Assembly (NCBI RefSeq): GCF_002499975.2
Contig: NZ_CP052766.1
Location: 2,728,001-2,792,000, forward strand
Direction of reading: 5' to 3'
Length of the DNA: 64,000 nt
From: Alteromonas pelagimontana
GTDB lineage: Bacteria > Pseudomonadota > Gammaproteobacteria > Enterobacterales > Alteromonadaceae
Positions within the stretch are counted from its first letter, which is position 1. Each line of letters starts with the position of its first letter. The translations under genes were made by a program, and so were the position numbers. The notes beneath the pieces are model-generated. The model made no database searches, was not told the DNA's origin, and saw only the letters and a list, made by a program, of their open reading frames with translations. Shown piece by piece: positions 52,467 to 61,759 of the stretch.

Positions 52467-54503
52467 ATGACCACACCAGCAATTGAGATTGTAGACGGAC
52501 TCCCTATTTTTTCCGGTATCACGCCTGACCAAATTAAACCGGCGATAGAGAAAGCAATAGCTCATTGCAAAGATACTATTGAAGATGTTGTGGTATCAAA
52601 AGATCATAGTTTCGCTAATGTGGTTGCGCGTATAGAAGATGCTGACGATAGACTGGGGAAGATGTGGTCTCCGGTCTCCCATATGAATTCAGTGGTCAGC
52701 AGTGATGCTTTACGGGAAGCACATGATGAGTGTCTGCCTTTGTTATCAGAATATGGCACTTGGGTCGGGCAGCACGAAGGGCTTTATAATGCTTATCTTC
52801 AGCTCAGTCAGAGCGATGAATTTGCACATGTGGAAGAGCAGCACCAGAAGCTGGTGGAAAACACTATTCGCGACTTTACCCTCTCGGGTGTGGCTTTATC
52901 TGCAGAAAAGAAAAAGCGTTACGCTGAAATTCAGGCGCGGCTGAGCGAGCTCTCTTCCACCTTCAGCAATAACGTAATGGACGCTACCATGGGCTGGAGC
53001 AAACACATCACCGACAAGGAAATGCTCAGCGGTATGCCTGAATCTGCCTTAGATGCAGCGGCCCAGGCTGCACATCAGCAAGACTTACAAGGCTGGCTTT
53101 TTACGCTGGATATTCCGTCCTATCTGCCCGTAATGCTCTACGCTGATAATCGCGAATTGCGAGAGGAAATGTACCGCGCCTACGCGACACGCGCGTCGGA
53201 ACAGGGGCCAAACGCTGGGAAATGGGATAACACAGCGGTAATCCAGGAAACGCTGGCGCTACGCGGCGAGCTGGCGAAATTACTCGGCTTTAATAATTAT
53301 GCTGAACGTTCTATTGCCACGAAAATGGCCGGTTCCACTGAGCAAGTGGTGAGCTTCTTAAAAGATCTGGCCGAACGCTCACGCCCGCAGGCTCAAAAAG
53401 AACTGGAAGAGCTGAAAATTTACGCCAGTGAGCGTCACAACGTCACCGCTATGGAAGCGTGGGATATTCCTTACTACAGTGAAAAGTTAAAGCAGGAAAG
53501 ATTCACGATTTCCGATGAAATGTTGCGCCCCTATTTTCCAGAAAATAAGGTATTGTCCGGACTTTTTGAAGTAGTGCACCGTTTGTACGGATTAAAAATT
53601 ATAGAGCAGCCGGGTATTGATAGCTGGCATAAAGATGTACGCTATTTCACTATCACCGATGCCGCTGATGAGTTGCGCGGGAGTTTTTATCTTGATCTAT
53701 ATGCGCGTGCCAAAAAGCGTGGTGGGGCATGGATGGACGAATGTCGTGTTCGTCGGCAGTTACCTGATGGCGGACTTCAATTACCGGTAGCTTACCTGAC
53801 GTGCAACTTTAACGCGCCAGTCGGCGACAAGCCGGCGTTGTTTACTCACGACGAAGTATTAACGCTGTTCCATGAATTTGGCCACGGTATCCATCACATG
53901 TTAACAAAAATGTCTGTGGCTGGCGTATCGGGGATCAATGGCGTGCCATGGGATGCGGTAGAACTGCCAAGCCAGTTTTTAGAAAACTGGTGCTGGGAAG
54001 AAGAAGCTTTAAGTTTTATTTCCGGCCATTATAAAACCGAAGATACGCTACCCGATGAATTGTTGGATAAGATGCTGGCCGCAAGAGATTTTCAGGCCGC
54101 CATGCAGATGGTAAGGCAACTGGAATTTAGTTTATTTGATTTTCTGTTGCATCAGCAAGACGGCGAAAATGTTGACGTACAGAAGGTTCTGGATAACGTG
54201 CGGGAAGAGGTAGCGGTGATCATTCCGCCGGAATTCAATCGTTTCCAGAATAGTTTTGGTCATATTTTCGCTGGCGGCTACGCTGCCGGTTACTATAGCT
54301 ATAAGTGGGCAGAAGTGTTGTCTGCCGATGCGTTTAGTAAATTCGAAGAAGACGGCATCTTTAATCGTGAAACCGGTACCGCGTTTATGGAGAATATTCT
54401 GGAAATGGGCGGTAGCCGCGACCCTATGGAATTATTTATCGCATTTCGGGGACGCGAGCCACAGGTGGATGCGTTGCTTCGCCATAGCGGGATCCATCAA
54501 TAA
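52467..54503 (+). CDS. prlC: oligopeptidase A
   Basis: A 678-residue M3 zinc metallopeptidase that degrades short peptides, including cleaved signal peptides. The HEFGH zinc motif is at residues 469-473 (LFHEFGHGIHHML) and the third ligand Glu lies in ENWCWEE. The C-terminal GGYAAGYYSYKWAEV substrate motif is intact. Length matches E. coli PrlC. Its TAA stop overlaps the next start by one base. Confidence 0.97.
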   Translation: MTTPAIEIVDGLPIFSGITPDQIKPAIEKAIAHCKDTIEDVVVSKDHSFANVVARIEDADDRLGKMWSPVSHMNSVVSSDALREAHDECLPLLSEYGTWVGQHEGLYNAYLQLSQSDEFAHVEEQHQKLVENTIRDFTLSGVALSAEKKKRYAEIQARLSELSSTFSNNVMDATMGWSKHITDKEMLSGMPESALDAAAQAAHQQDLQGWLFTLDIPSYLPVMLYADNRELREEMYRAYATRASEQGPNAGKWDNTAVIQETLALRGELAKLLGFNNYAERSIATKMAGSTEQVVSFLKDLAERSRPQAQKELEELKIYASERHNVTAMEAWDIPYYSEKLKQERFTISDEMLRPYFPENKVLSGLFEVVHRLYGLKIIEQPGIDSWHKDVRYFTITDAADELRGSFYLDLYARAKKRGGAWMDECRVRRQLPDGGLQLPVAYLTCNFNAPVGDKPALFTHDEVLTLFHEFGHGIHHMLTKMSVAGVSGINGVPWDAVELPSQFLENWCWEEEALSFISGHYKTEDTLPDELLDKMLAARDFQAAMQMVRQLEFSLFDFLLHQQDGENVDVQKVLDNVREEVAVIIPPEFNRFQNSFGHIFAGGYAAGYYSYKWAEVLSADAFSKFEEDGIFNRETGTAFMENILEMGGSRDPMELFIAFRGREPQVDALLRHSGIHQ

Positions 54504-55189
54504 TGGCAGAAGCTTTCAGCACGATTTATCAGCGTGCTTGCGAGCGTAAGGGGGGAAGCGAGGCACTGGAAGCGATGCTTTCCACACCGTTGCCTGACGA
54601 AGCGGTCGCCAATATTCCTAACGACCGGTTTTTAGCTGCTATGACTAAACAGGTATTTCAGTCAGGCTTTGTTTGGCGAGTTATAGAACAAAAGTGGCCT
54701 AACTTCGAGGCCGCTTTTTTCAATTTTGATATTGAAAAAGTGCTGTTGATGCCGGACGAAATGCTTGAGCAAAAAGCCTCCGATAAACGTATTGTCCGTA
54801 ACTATAAAAAAGTGATGACGGTGCGCGAAAATGCGCTCATGATAAAAGATGTTGCAATGAAGTATGGCAGCTTCGGCGCGTTTGTGGCGCAGTTTGAAGC
54901 AGAGCGTGTTACTGAACTCTGGCAATATTTAAAACGCCATGGCGCCAGACTAGGTGGCAACTCCGGCCCATATATGTTGCGTGCATTAGGTGTTGATACT
55001 TTTTTGCTTACGGCAGATGTGGAAGATTATCTGCGTAAGCATGACGTTTTTGACGGGGGCGTGTCCAGCAAGCGTAGTTTAGCAGCAATAAATGCTCAGT
55101 TCGTTTCGTGGCAACAGGAAAGCGGCAGATCGCTGACGCAAATTGGCCAGATTATTTCCTATAGCTGGGGAGCCAACCGGCGCCGCTGA
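54503..55189 (+). CDS. DNA-3-methyladenine glycosylase I (Tag) family protein
   Basis: A 228-residue protein related to Tag: the FQSGFVWRVIEQKWPNFEAAF segment corresponds to the Tag helix lining the active site, followed by RIVRNYKKVMTVRENA. The N-terminal zinc-binding RCxW start and the C-terminal Cys/His zinc ligands of E. coli Tag are absent, and the C-terminal half is rearranged, so this is a divergent subfamily (annotated in relatives as 3-methyladenine DNA glycosylase). It is translationally coupled to prlC, with no obvious functional link. Confidence 0.75.
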   Translation: MAEAFSTIYQRACERKGGSEALEAMLSTPLPDEAVANIPNDRFLAAMTKQVFQSGFVWRVIEQKWPNFEAAFFNFDIEKVLLMPDEMLEQKASDKRIVRNYKKVMTVRENALMIKDVAMKYGSFGAFVAQFEAERVTELWQYLKRHGARLGGNSGPYMLRALGVDTFLLTADVEDYLRKHDVFDGGVSSKRSLAAINAQFVSWQQESGRSLTQIGQIISYSWGANRRR

Positions 55190-55301
55190 TTCAGCAGCGA
55201 CAGGTTTATAATTCCAGGTTCAGGCGGTAAAGCACTGTTGCTAGCCGCCTTATTTCGTTACACTTCTGATATTGAGATAGCAAATAAATGGCAGGACAGT
55301 C

Positions 55302-56111
55302 ATGAGCGACAATCTGGTTCCTAATCAAGCCGCAGACCATGCTAAGACAGCTACGCCTGAACTGGCAGAGAGTGAACAAACCCATTTCGGCTTTTCCCAA
55401 GTGCAAAAATCGCAGAAGGCTTCGCTGGTTGCTAACGTTTTTGATTCTGTGGCGGCTAAATATGATGTGATGAATGACCTGATGTCGATGGGCGTCCACC
55501 GACTCTGGAAACGCTACACTATCGATAGTTCGGGCGTGCGAGCGGGCCATAAAGTATTGGATCTGGCGGGCGGTACCGGCGATCTGACAGCTAAATTTTC
55601 TCGTTTGGTCGGACCCACTGGCTCAGTGACCCTAGCCGATATCAATCTTTCTATGCTGAAAGTGGGGCGCGATAAGTTGCGCGACAAAGGATTGGTAGAA
55701 AACATTGATTATGTGCAGGCTGATGCTGAAGCACTCCCTTTCCCTGATAATCATTTTGATGTTGTCACCATGGCGTTTGGATTACGGAATGTCACTGAAA
55801 AACAAAATGCATTGAATTCCATTTATCGAGTGCTCAAGCCAGGCGGGCGTCTTTTAGTCTTAGAATTTTCCAAGCCGCAGTCTGAGCACTTAAGTAAAGC
55901 CTATGATTTATATTCTTTTCACATTTTGCCGCGAATGGGACAACTGGTGGCAAATGATGCGCAAAGCTATAAATATTTAGCGGAAAGTATTCGCATGCAT
56001 CCCGATCAGGAAACCCTCAAAGAGATGTTTGAACAAGCAGGGTTTGAACAATGCACTTACCACAATATGACCGGCGGTATTGTGGCACTGCATCGCGGAT
56101 TCAAATTTTAA
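55302..56111 (+). CDS. ubiE: ubiquinone/menaquinone biosynthesis methyltransferase
   Basis: A 269-residue AdoMet-dependent C-methyltransferase acting on demethylmenaquinol and 2-polyprenyl-6-methoxy-benzoquinol. Motif [25 protein letters not shown], AdoMet loop [11 protein letters not shown], and FGLRNVT plus [13 protein letters not shown] are all standard. An N-terminal extension of about 25 residues is common in the order. The stop overlaps the ubiJ start (TAATG). Confidence 0.97.
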   Translation: MSDNLVPNQAADHAKTATPELAESEQTHFGFSQVQKSQKASLVANVFDSVAAKYDVMNDLMSMGVHRLWKRYTIDSSGVRAGHKVLDLAGGTGDLTAKFSRLVGPTGSVTLADINLSMLKVGRDKLRDKGLVENIDYVQADAEALPFPDNHFDVVTMAFGLRNVTEKQNALNSIYRVLKPGGRLLVLEFSKPQSEHLSKAYDLYSFHILPRMGQLVANDAQSYKYLAESIRMHPDQETLKEMFEQAGFEQCTYHNMTGGIVALHRGFKF

Positions 56112-56752
56112 TGCCTGCATCGGCGCTTATTACCGCTGCTATCGAGTTCAGCATAAATCAGCTTCTATCTTTTGATCCTGATAGCAAACCTCGTTTGGCT
56201 GCGTTAAACGGAAAACAGCTTACCGTATTTGTTGATGTATTACCCTGGGCGCTTACGTTAGCGTTTTCCCGTAAGGTCGATGTACTGGTAGAAACCCGCA
56301 GCTACGAAAGTTGTGTTGCTAACTTGTCACCTGCACAATGCTGTATTCAAACGCGTCTTGAGGCCCTGAATGAACTGACTCAACCCGCTAAACTGACGGG
56401 GCTGATTCAGCAAGGTAAGTTGTCTGTGGAAGGCGACTTATCTATTGCGCAGCACGTTAGTGCTTTATTTCAGCAACTGGACATTGACTGGGAAGAGCAA
56501 CTGGCTGCTTACACCGGCGATGTTTTTGCCAATCAAGCATTCGCAACTATCAATCATTTTAAATCTTCCGTTACGCAGTGGCTGAGTCGTGCTCAAGACA
56601 CAGTGGGAAATGCCATTGTGGAAGAAAAGAATCTGGCTGCACATCGTTTGGCGGTAGTGCATTTTTCTGATGAAGTCGACGCTCTGAGAGATGACGTAGA
56701 GCGGGCGGAAGCCAGGATACGCCGCTTAGAAGAGCAATATAAACAGAGTTAA
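56111..56752 (+). CDS. ubiJ: ubiquinone biosynthesis accessory factor UbiJ
   Basis: A 213-residue protein with an SCP2 lipid-binding domain (about 15-115) and a C-terminal coiled coil ([22 protein letters not shown]). In E. coli it joins UbiK and the Ubi metabolon and is needed for aerobic ubiquinone synthesis. The start at 56111 overlaps the ubiE stop and gives the family length; an upstream in-frame ATG at 56051 lies inside ubiE. Confidence 0.93.
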   Translation: MPASALITAAIEFSINQLLSFDPDSKPRLAALNGKQLTVFVDVLPWALTLAFSRKVDVLVETRSYESCVANLSPAQCCIQTRLEALNELTQPAKLTGLIQQGKLSVEGDLSIAQHVSALFQQLDIDWEEQLAAYTGDVFANQAFATINHFKSSVTQWLSRAQDTVGNAIVEEKNLAAHRLAVVHFSDEVDALRDDVERAEARIRRLEEQYKQS

Positions 56753-56754
56753 TC

Positions 56755-58410
56755 ATGCGCATTGTCAGGCTGTATCAGATAAATAAAGTGTTGCTACAGC
56801 ACGGGTTGGATGAGCTCGTTCCCGACCGGTGGCTACCCTGGTCCGCGCGTTTTATGCGTAAAACAATTTTCTGGATCCAGAACAAACACAAAAATAAAGC
56901 TGCGGGTGAGCGGATTACACTGGCGCTACAGTCACTTGGGCCGGTATTTATCAAATTCGGACAGATGCTGTCGACCCGCCGCGACTTGCTTCCGCCTGAA
57001 ATTGCCAATGAACTGGCGAAACTTCAGGATAAAGTCGCCCCGTTTCCCAGTGAGCAGGCTCAGCAGATTATCAAACAATCCTTGGGGTTAACTGAGCTTA
57101 GCGAACTGTTCAGCGAGTTTCATCCTGAACCTTTAGCCAGCGCTTCTATTGCGCAGGTTCATGCGGCTCGCCTTCATCAAGGCGATCAGGATGTTGTGGT
57201 AAAAGTTCTGCGGCCGGATATTCGCAAAACCATTGATGCAGATATGGAATTGCTCTTTACACTGGCTACCTTACTGCACAAATGGTTGCCGGATGGTAAA
57301 CGCTTACGACCCGTTGAAGTCGTTATCGAATATCAGCGAACCCTCGTCGACGAACTGGATCTAATGCGGGAGTCCGCCAATGGGATGCAGTTAAAACGAA
57401 ATTTCGAAGGCTCTGAAGCGCTGTATATTCCACAGATTTATAGCGATTATTGCCGCCACAATGTCATGATTATGGAACGCATATATGGCATTCCTATTAG
57501 TAACATTGATGCACTAATGGCCCAAAATACCAACATGAAAACGTTGGCGGAAAGAGGGGTTGAAGTTTTCTTTACTCAAGTTTTCCGCGACAGCTTTTTT
57601 CATGCTGATATGCATCCTGGCAATATTTTCGTTTCCACTGAACACCCTGACAATCCGCAGTATATTGCCATTGACTTTGGTATTGTCGGCACATTAAACA
57701 AAGAAGATAAGCGCTATTTGGCAGAAAATTTTATTGCTTTTTTCAATCGCGATTATCGCAAAGTGGCTCAGCTTCACGCCGATTCCGGATGGGTGCCCGG
57801 CGATACCAATATAGACGATTTTGAAATGGCTATTCGAACTGTTTGCGAACCCATATTTCAAAAGCCACTGGCAGAAATCTCTTTTGGAAACGTTTTGCTT
57901 CAGCTGTTTAACACTGCGCGTCGATTCAATATGGTAGTGCAGCCACAATTAGTATTGCTGCAAAAAACCTTACTTTACATTGAAGGGCTCGGACGTCTTC
58001 TTTATCCTCAGCTTGATTTATGGCAAACCGCTAAACCCTTCCTTGAAAAATGGATGGATGAGCAAATTGGCGTACGCGCGATGGTTGGAAAAATTCGCCA
58101 AAATCTACCATTTTGGTCAGAGAAGCTTCCGGATATGCCTGACTTGTTGCACGATGGCTTGCAGCAGGTAAAACGCATGCCTTTACAGCATTTGGTCGCA
58201 CATCAGCAGATGGTAGAGCTGCAAAGTCAGGGTATGAAAGCCACGCATTACGGTATTGTGGGCGCTACATTTATTCTTTTAGCTGCGATTCTGCCGCTTT
58301 ATCAGATGCATTGGGCTTTTCCCGCAACAAGCGGCATTATCGGTTTAGGATGCTGGATTTCATCGTGGCGAAAAAGTCACAGTTCAGGATTGCAGGAAAA
58401 AGTGTTCTAA
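56755..58410 (+). CDS. ubiB: ubiquinone biosynthesis atypical kinase UbiB
   Basis: A 551-residue ABC1/ADCK-family membrane ATPase. The KxGQ motif ([13 protein letters not shown]), the Ala-rich loop ([15 protein letters not shown]), the Lys of VVVKVLRPD, the catalytic HADMHPGN and DFG (IDFGIVG) are all present, with two C-terminal helices near 500-540. It follows ubiJ by two bases. The tatABC genes that follow ubiB in E. coli are not present here; a repeat element follows instead. Confidence 0.97.
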   Translation: MRIVRLYQINKVLLQHGLDELVPDRWLPWSARFMRKTIFWIQNKHKNKAAGERITLALQSLGPVFIKFGQMLSTRRDLLPPEIANELAKLQDKVAPFPSEQAQQIIKQSLGLTELSELFSEFHPEPLASASIAQVHAARLHQGDQDVVVKVLRPDIRKTIDADMELLFTLATLLHKWLPDGKRLRPVEVVIEYQRTLVDELDLMRESANGMQLKRNFEGSEALYIPQIYSDYCRHNVMIMERIYGIPISNIDALMAQNTNMKTLAERGVEVFFTQVFRDSFFHADMHPGNIFVSTEHPDNPQYIAIDFGIVGTLNKEDKRYLAENFIAFFNRDYRKVAQLHADSGWVPGDTNIDDFEMAIRTVCEPIFQKPLAEISFGNVLLQLFNTARRFNMVVQPQLVLLQKTLLYIEGLGRLLYPQLDLWQTAKPFLEKWMDEQIGVRAMVGKIRQNLPFWSEKLPDMPDLLHDGLQQVKRMPLQHLVAHQQMVELQSQGMKATHYGIVGATFILLAAILPLYQMHWAFPATSGIIGLGCWISSWRKSHSSGLQEKVF

Positions 58411-58417
58411 CCCTCTA

Positions 58418-58589
58418 ATACTAATCCGCCTCTGTCTGCCTTGGGGCGCGGCCAGCAAGGCGCGGCTTTTTCAGCTTTTGGTCTGCGCCAGTTGCGTTCG
58501 ATTTAGCCCCGCTAAACCTTTACTAAAGTGGCGTGGCAAAAGTTGAAAATTCTTGCGCTGAGCGAGCACACATTAAGACGGATTAGTAT
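58418..58589 (+). repeat. dispersed repeat, copy 1 (with terminal inverted repeats)
   Basis: A 172-bp element with perfect 11-bp terminal inverted repeats, ATACTAATCCG (58418-58428) and CGGATTAGTAT (58579-58589). Inside are one 14-bp unit GGCGCGGCCAGCAA (58445-58458), TTCGATTTAGCCCC, an inverted pair CAGCTTTTG/CAAAAGTTG, and TGCGCTGAGCGAGCAC. The same order recurs in two more copies within 2 kb. It looks like a small non-autonomous (MITE-like) element. Confidence 0.85.
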
Positions 58590-58863
58590 AATCCAAAGAT
58601 GAAGTTTTTATTATTTTTGGTCAGATCTGCTTCATTTTAGTTTCTATTTTTTTAATTACTGTTATAGTGGGTGAGGCTTTCGAGCCAACAGGTCTTTAAA
58701 TAGACGTGATTTTTGTGTTTCTACCTTGATGTTAAACTGCTCAAGTTACTCCCGTGATTTGCTGTAAGTCGTTTGCCCATTCCAAGTAAGATCCAAGATC
58801 GTTCTACTTAAAGCCAAAGCAAGGCGCTGATTGCGCAATTTTTATGTGATATTTGAGGTCTAC
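58590..58863 (+). promoter_or_regulatory. long upstream region of the cold-shock gene
   Basis: About 270 bases between the repeat and the csp start. A TATAGT hexamer in CTGTTATAGTGG (about 58673) is a possible -10, which would leave a 5' leader of nearly 180 bases, as in cold-shock mRNAs that act as RNA thermosensors. The promoter call is tentative. Confidence 0.4.
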
Positions 58864-59073
58864 ATGTCTAAAGTTACAGGCACCGTTAAATGGTTTAACG
58901 CTGATAAAGGTTATGGTTTTCTGACTCAGGATAGCGGCGACAAAGATGTATTTGTACATTTTCGCGCAATCGTTTCTGAGGGCTACAAATCGTTGAACGA
59001 AGGTCAACGTGTTGAATTTGAAGTTGAGCAAGGTCAGAAAGGTCTGCAAGCGGCAAACGTACACGCACTTTAA
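58864..59073 (+). CDS. cold-shock protein (CspA family)
   Basis: A 69-residue single cold-shock domain with both RNA-binding motifs, KGYGFLTQ (RNP1-like) and VFVHF (RNP2), and the GTVKWFN start. The ATG at 58864 gives the family length; a further 11 upstream residues are not conserved. The Leu-Thr in RNP1 (usually GFI) and Arg in HFRAI are small departures. It acts as an RNA chaperone. It is flanked on both sides by dispersed repeat copies and has its own terminator. Confidence 0.95.
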   Translation: MSKVTGTVKWFNADKGYGFLTQDSGDKDVFVHFRAIVSEGYKSLNEGQRVEFEVEQGQKGLQAANVHAL

Positions 59074-59089
59074 TAACGTATTAAAGTCG

Positions 59090-59118
59090 AAAAAGGCAAC
59101 CATGTGGTTGCCTTTTTT
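59090..59118 (+). terminator. rho-independent terminator of the csp gene
   Basis: GGCAACC (59095-59101), loop ATGT, GGTTGCC (59106-59112), then six T; A residues precede the stem. Strong intrinsic terminator. Confidence 0.95.
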
Positions 59119-59125
59119 ATTTCGT

Positions 59126-59245
59126 GCGCCGGGCGCGGCTTTTCAACTTTTGAGCTGCGGCAATTGCTTTCGATTTAGCCCCACTACCCCTTCACAAACC
59201 TGGCATGTCAAAAGTTGATAAATTCCCGCGCTAAGTGCACGTTAG
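59126..59245 (+). repeat. dispersed repeat, copy 2 (shorter)
   Basis: Same orientation as copy 1. It keeps GGCGCGGCTTTT, TTCGATTTAGCCCC and the inner inverted pair TCAACTTTTGA / TCAAAAGTTGA in perfect form, and CGCGCTAAG near the end. It lacks the 14-bp unit and recognisable terminal repeats, so it looks like a decayed or truncated copy. Boundaries are approximate. Confidence 0.75.
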
Positions 59246-59628
59246 TTTAAGTAATGATTTCTCTGATCACTTATCTTCGCAGATCGGTATAAGTTGTTCT
59301 TGCCATGAATCCGCAGTTAGAAAAATTTTAATCATGCGGAGCGCAGAGCGAGAGCATGAGTGAGTAAAACCCATCGACGTAGAAATAAATATCCACTTGT
59401 TATTCAATACCTATTCCTGATCTTACCTTAATGCGGACAGGTATTATTTTGCAGGACCAGTTCAGGCTTGTTATCTGCCTCATTATAAATAAAGCTTTTA
59501 GTAATAGGGCAGGTAGTTACAAAATGTAACGTCTTCATAGAGCGGTATTTTTCTACACTTGGGGAAGGTATGATACCTGTATGTGGGAAAGCTAGCAGGT
59601 CAAACTCCCCAACAATAGGAGCAGGTTT
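59246..59628 (+). promoter_or_regulatory. region upstream of the secreted-protein gene
   Basis: About 380 bases with no gene seen. A 13-base palindrome AGGTATGATACCT lies about 55 bases before the next start and contains a -10-like TATGAT, so it may be a promoter with an overlapping operator. AGGAG precedes the ATG at good spacing. Confidence 0.4.
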
Positions 59629-60291
59629 ATGATCCGATATTTATCACGTTTTATGGTGGCGTTTTTTATTCTGTTATTGTCAATGCCTACACACGCACAA
59701 GATACGCTTGTTGCTACGCTTTTCGGCGAGGACATTCGATTATCGGATATCAGCCCCAGCGATGCCCAGCTTAACGAAATGGCTAAGATGAATTCAGCCA
59801 GTAAAGATATGGCACTTGCCCAGTTTCGTCACGGCCGCTTAGCTGAAACCATTCTTAAAAAGATAACTGAAGACTACGCGAGTAAACAGAATTTAGAGAT
59901 AGATAGTGAATTAGTAGAAAAGTTTAAAGAGAAGTTTGGACCGGAGTTAGCAGCGTCCCGAAAAGAGTCTGACGAGAGAAAGGAGAATGTTGGGGAAAAG
60001 GTTCCGCAAAAATCTATTGATGACATTGCCACAGAGCAGGTTCGTCACTGGCAGGTAAATAAAGCATTATACGAAAACTTCGGCGGCACCGTTATTTTCC
60101 AACAAAGCGACCCTCAATTTCCCGTACAAGCCTATGAAACCTTATTAAAGCGCTATCAGAAGGAAGGCAAATTCGAAATTCTTAATGACCGATACAGTGC
60201 TGTGTTTTGGGAAGCTTTCGAACCGCCATTTTCCTTTCAACTGAGTGCAGATCAAGTCGATTTTTCAGACCCTTGGTGGCTGACTGAATGA
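59629..60291 (+). CDS. secreted protein with SurA-like N-terminal features
   Basis: A 220-residue exported protein, not recognised with confidence. Residues 1-23 are a signal peptide ending THAQ. The mature start (LVATLFGEDIRLSDI) and the following helices (ALAQFRHGRLAETIL) resemble the chaperone part of SurA/PPIase proteins, but no peptidyl-prolyl isomerase domain is present. The middle is highly charged (about 100-135) and the C terminus aromatic (DPWWLTE). A periplasmic chaperone-like or stress role is only a guess. Both flanks carry the dispersed repeat. Confidence 0.6.
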   Translation: MIRYLSRFMVAFFILLLSMPTHAQDTLVATLFGEDIRLSDISPSDAQLNEMAKMNSASKDMALAQFRHGRLAETILKKITEDYASKQNLEIDSELVEKFKEKFGPELAASRKESDERKENVGEKVPQKSIDDIATEQVRHWQVNKALYENFGGTVIFQQSDPQFPVQAYETLLKRYQKEGKFEILNDRYSAVFWEAFEPPFSFQLSADQVDFSDPWWLTE

Positions 60292-60331
60292 TGGTTCGGC
60301 CTAATTCTGAGGATAAGTGCGGGTAGGCTAC

Positions 60332-60526
60332 ACCTTCCGCTATCTCCCTTTGGGCGCGGCCGGCTAGGCGCGGCCAGCAAGGTGCGGCCAGCAAGGCGCG
60401 GTTTTTTTCCGCTTTTGAGCTGCGCCAATTGCATTCGATTTAGCCCCACTAAACCTTCACGAAATTGGCTTATCAGAAGTCGAAAATTCTCGCGCTGAGC
60501 GAGCACGCACTAATGCAGATTATTAT
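60332..60526 (+). repeat. dispersed repeat, copy 3 (with expanded 14-bp tandem)
   Basis: Same orientation as copies 1 and 2. The 14-bp unit occurs three times in tandem (60353-60366, 60367-60380, 60381-60394) followed by GGCGCGG. Then come TTCGATTTAGCCCC and CGCGCTGAGCGAGCAC as in copy 1. The right end GCAGATTATTAT is a degenerate form of copy 1's CGGATTAGTAT; the left end is also decayed. Boundaries are approximate. Confidence 0.8.
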
Positions 60527-60652
60527 TAAGCTCTGCGGTCGCTAGCCCGTAGCTGAGCATTTAGGTGTGCTGCGGCCCATTTCCGTTAAGGATAACTGGT
60601 TAAGCACTACACCGCGCCCGCTATTGTTAGTTGAGCGCTGCTATTCCAAGGG

Positions 60653-61630
60653 TTATACGTTTTCAAACAACGCGGTAGAAAAATATCGTTCTGCGCCGTC
60701 AGCCAGAATAACCACAATATTTTTCCCTGCATATTCTGGTCTTAATGCCAATTCCGTTGCTCCAGCCATGGCTGCGCCTGACGAAATACCTACCGCTAAT
60801 CCTTCACACCGCGCCAGTTCTCTTGCATGCGCTACTGCTATGTCATCATCGATAGCCATTACCCTGTTGTAGCATGCGGTATCAAGCACATCGGGCACAT
60901 GACCAGAACTTAAACCCTGAATATTATGAACTCCGCCATGACCCTTACTTAGCACGGGGCAACGTGCCGGCTCCACTGCAATAATTTCTAGCGACGGTTG
61001 ATACGCTCGCAGCGTTTTCGCCAGTCCTGTAATGGTTCCTCCCGTACCCACACCAGCGACTATAACATCCACTTCTCCGCCGGTGTCGCGCCAAATTTCT
61101 TCAGCTGTTGTTGCGGCATGTGCGTCAGGATTCGCCTGATTAGCAAACTGATCCAGCGAGACCGCATCAGGATTTGCGGCTACCAAACGACTGGCTTCAT
61201 CAATGGCGCCTTTTGTGCCTTTTTGCTTTGGTGTGGTAATTACCTTGCCGCCATAATGACGAATTAACTGCTGTCGCTCCACTGACATATGTTCTGGAAT
61301 AACAATAGTGACGGGAATCCTAAAAATAGCACCCAACCACGCGCAGGCAACACCATTGTTTCCAGACGACGCTTCAATAATTTCGGTAGTGGGCGAAAAT
61401 GTTTCTGATGCCATCAACGCTTTCATCATCGCCAGTGCAGGACGATCCTTTATCGAACCTGCAGGGTTAAAGAACTCCACTTTGGCAAGTATGTCCGCAT
61501 GAAAACCTTTCGCCGCCTTTAACCGCTTCAGCCTGACCAAAGGGGTATTCCCAATCGTGCAGGTAATATCGTCAATTATCCCTCTACTAAAGGATGAATT
61601 ACCTGCGTTGCTTATTGGCGCATCAAACAT
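60653..61630 (-). CDS. cysteine-synthase-family PLP enzyme
   Basis: A 325-residue fold-type II PLP enzyme. The PLP lysine lies in NPAGSIKDRPAL, the phosphate-binding loop in GVGTGGTITG, and the C-terminal ADGAERYFS is typical of CysK/CysM. The substrate loop, normally TSGNTG, reads SSGNNG (EASSGNNGVAC), which would alter amino-acid or sulfur handling. The gene is divergent from a DecR-like regulator, which in E. coli controls cysteine detoxification, so a cysteine-degrading or cystathionine-type role is possible as well as O-acetylserine sulfhydrylase. I do not assign cysK or cysM. Confidence 0.85.
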   Translation of the reverse strand: MFDAPISNAGNSSFSRGIIDDITCTIGNTPLVRLKRLKAAKGFHADILAKVEFFNPAGSIKDRPALAMMKALMASETFSPTTEIIEASSGNNGVACAWLGAIFRIPVTIVIPEHMSVERQQLIRHYGGKVITTPKQKGTKGAIDEASRLVAANPDAVSLDQFANQANPDAHAATTAEEIWRDTGGEVDVIVAGVGTGGTITGLAKTLRAYQPSLEIIAVEPARCPVLSKGHGGVHNIQGLSSGHVPDVLDTACYNRVMAIDDDIAVAHARELARCEGLAVGISSGAAMAGATELALRPEYAGKNIVVILADGAERYFSTALFENV

Positions 61631-61759
61631 ATTCGCTTCCCTCCAACATAATAAATTTTCTATGAAGTATCAGTTTGCCAGTTCGAACTGAATAAAATTG
61701 CTAAATATCTTTGATGTTTTACAATTTAACGCAAGATAAATGCTAACACTCATACTGAT

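Noticed and set aside
52177..52470. Plus-strand frame of 97 codons directly before prlC
   Set aside because: No signal, overlaps the prlC start in another frame, and contains hydrophobic runs arising from T-rich promoter DNA.
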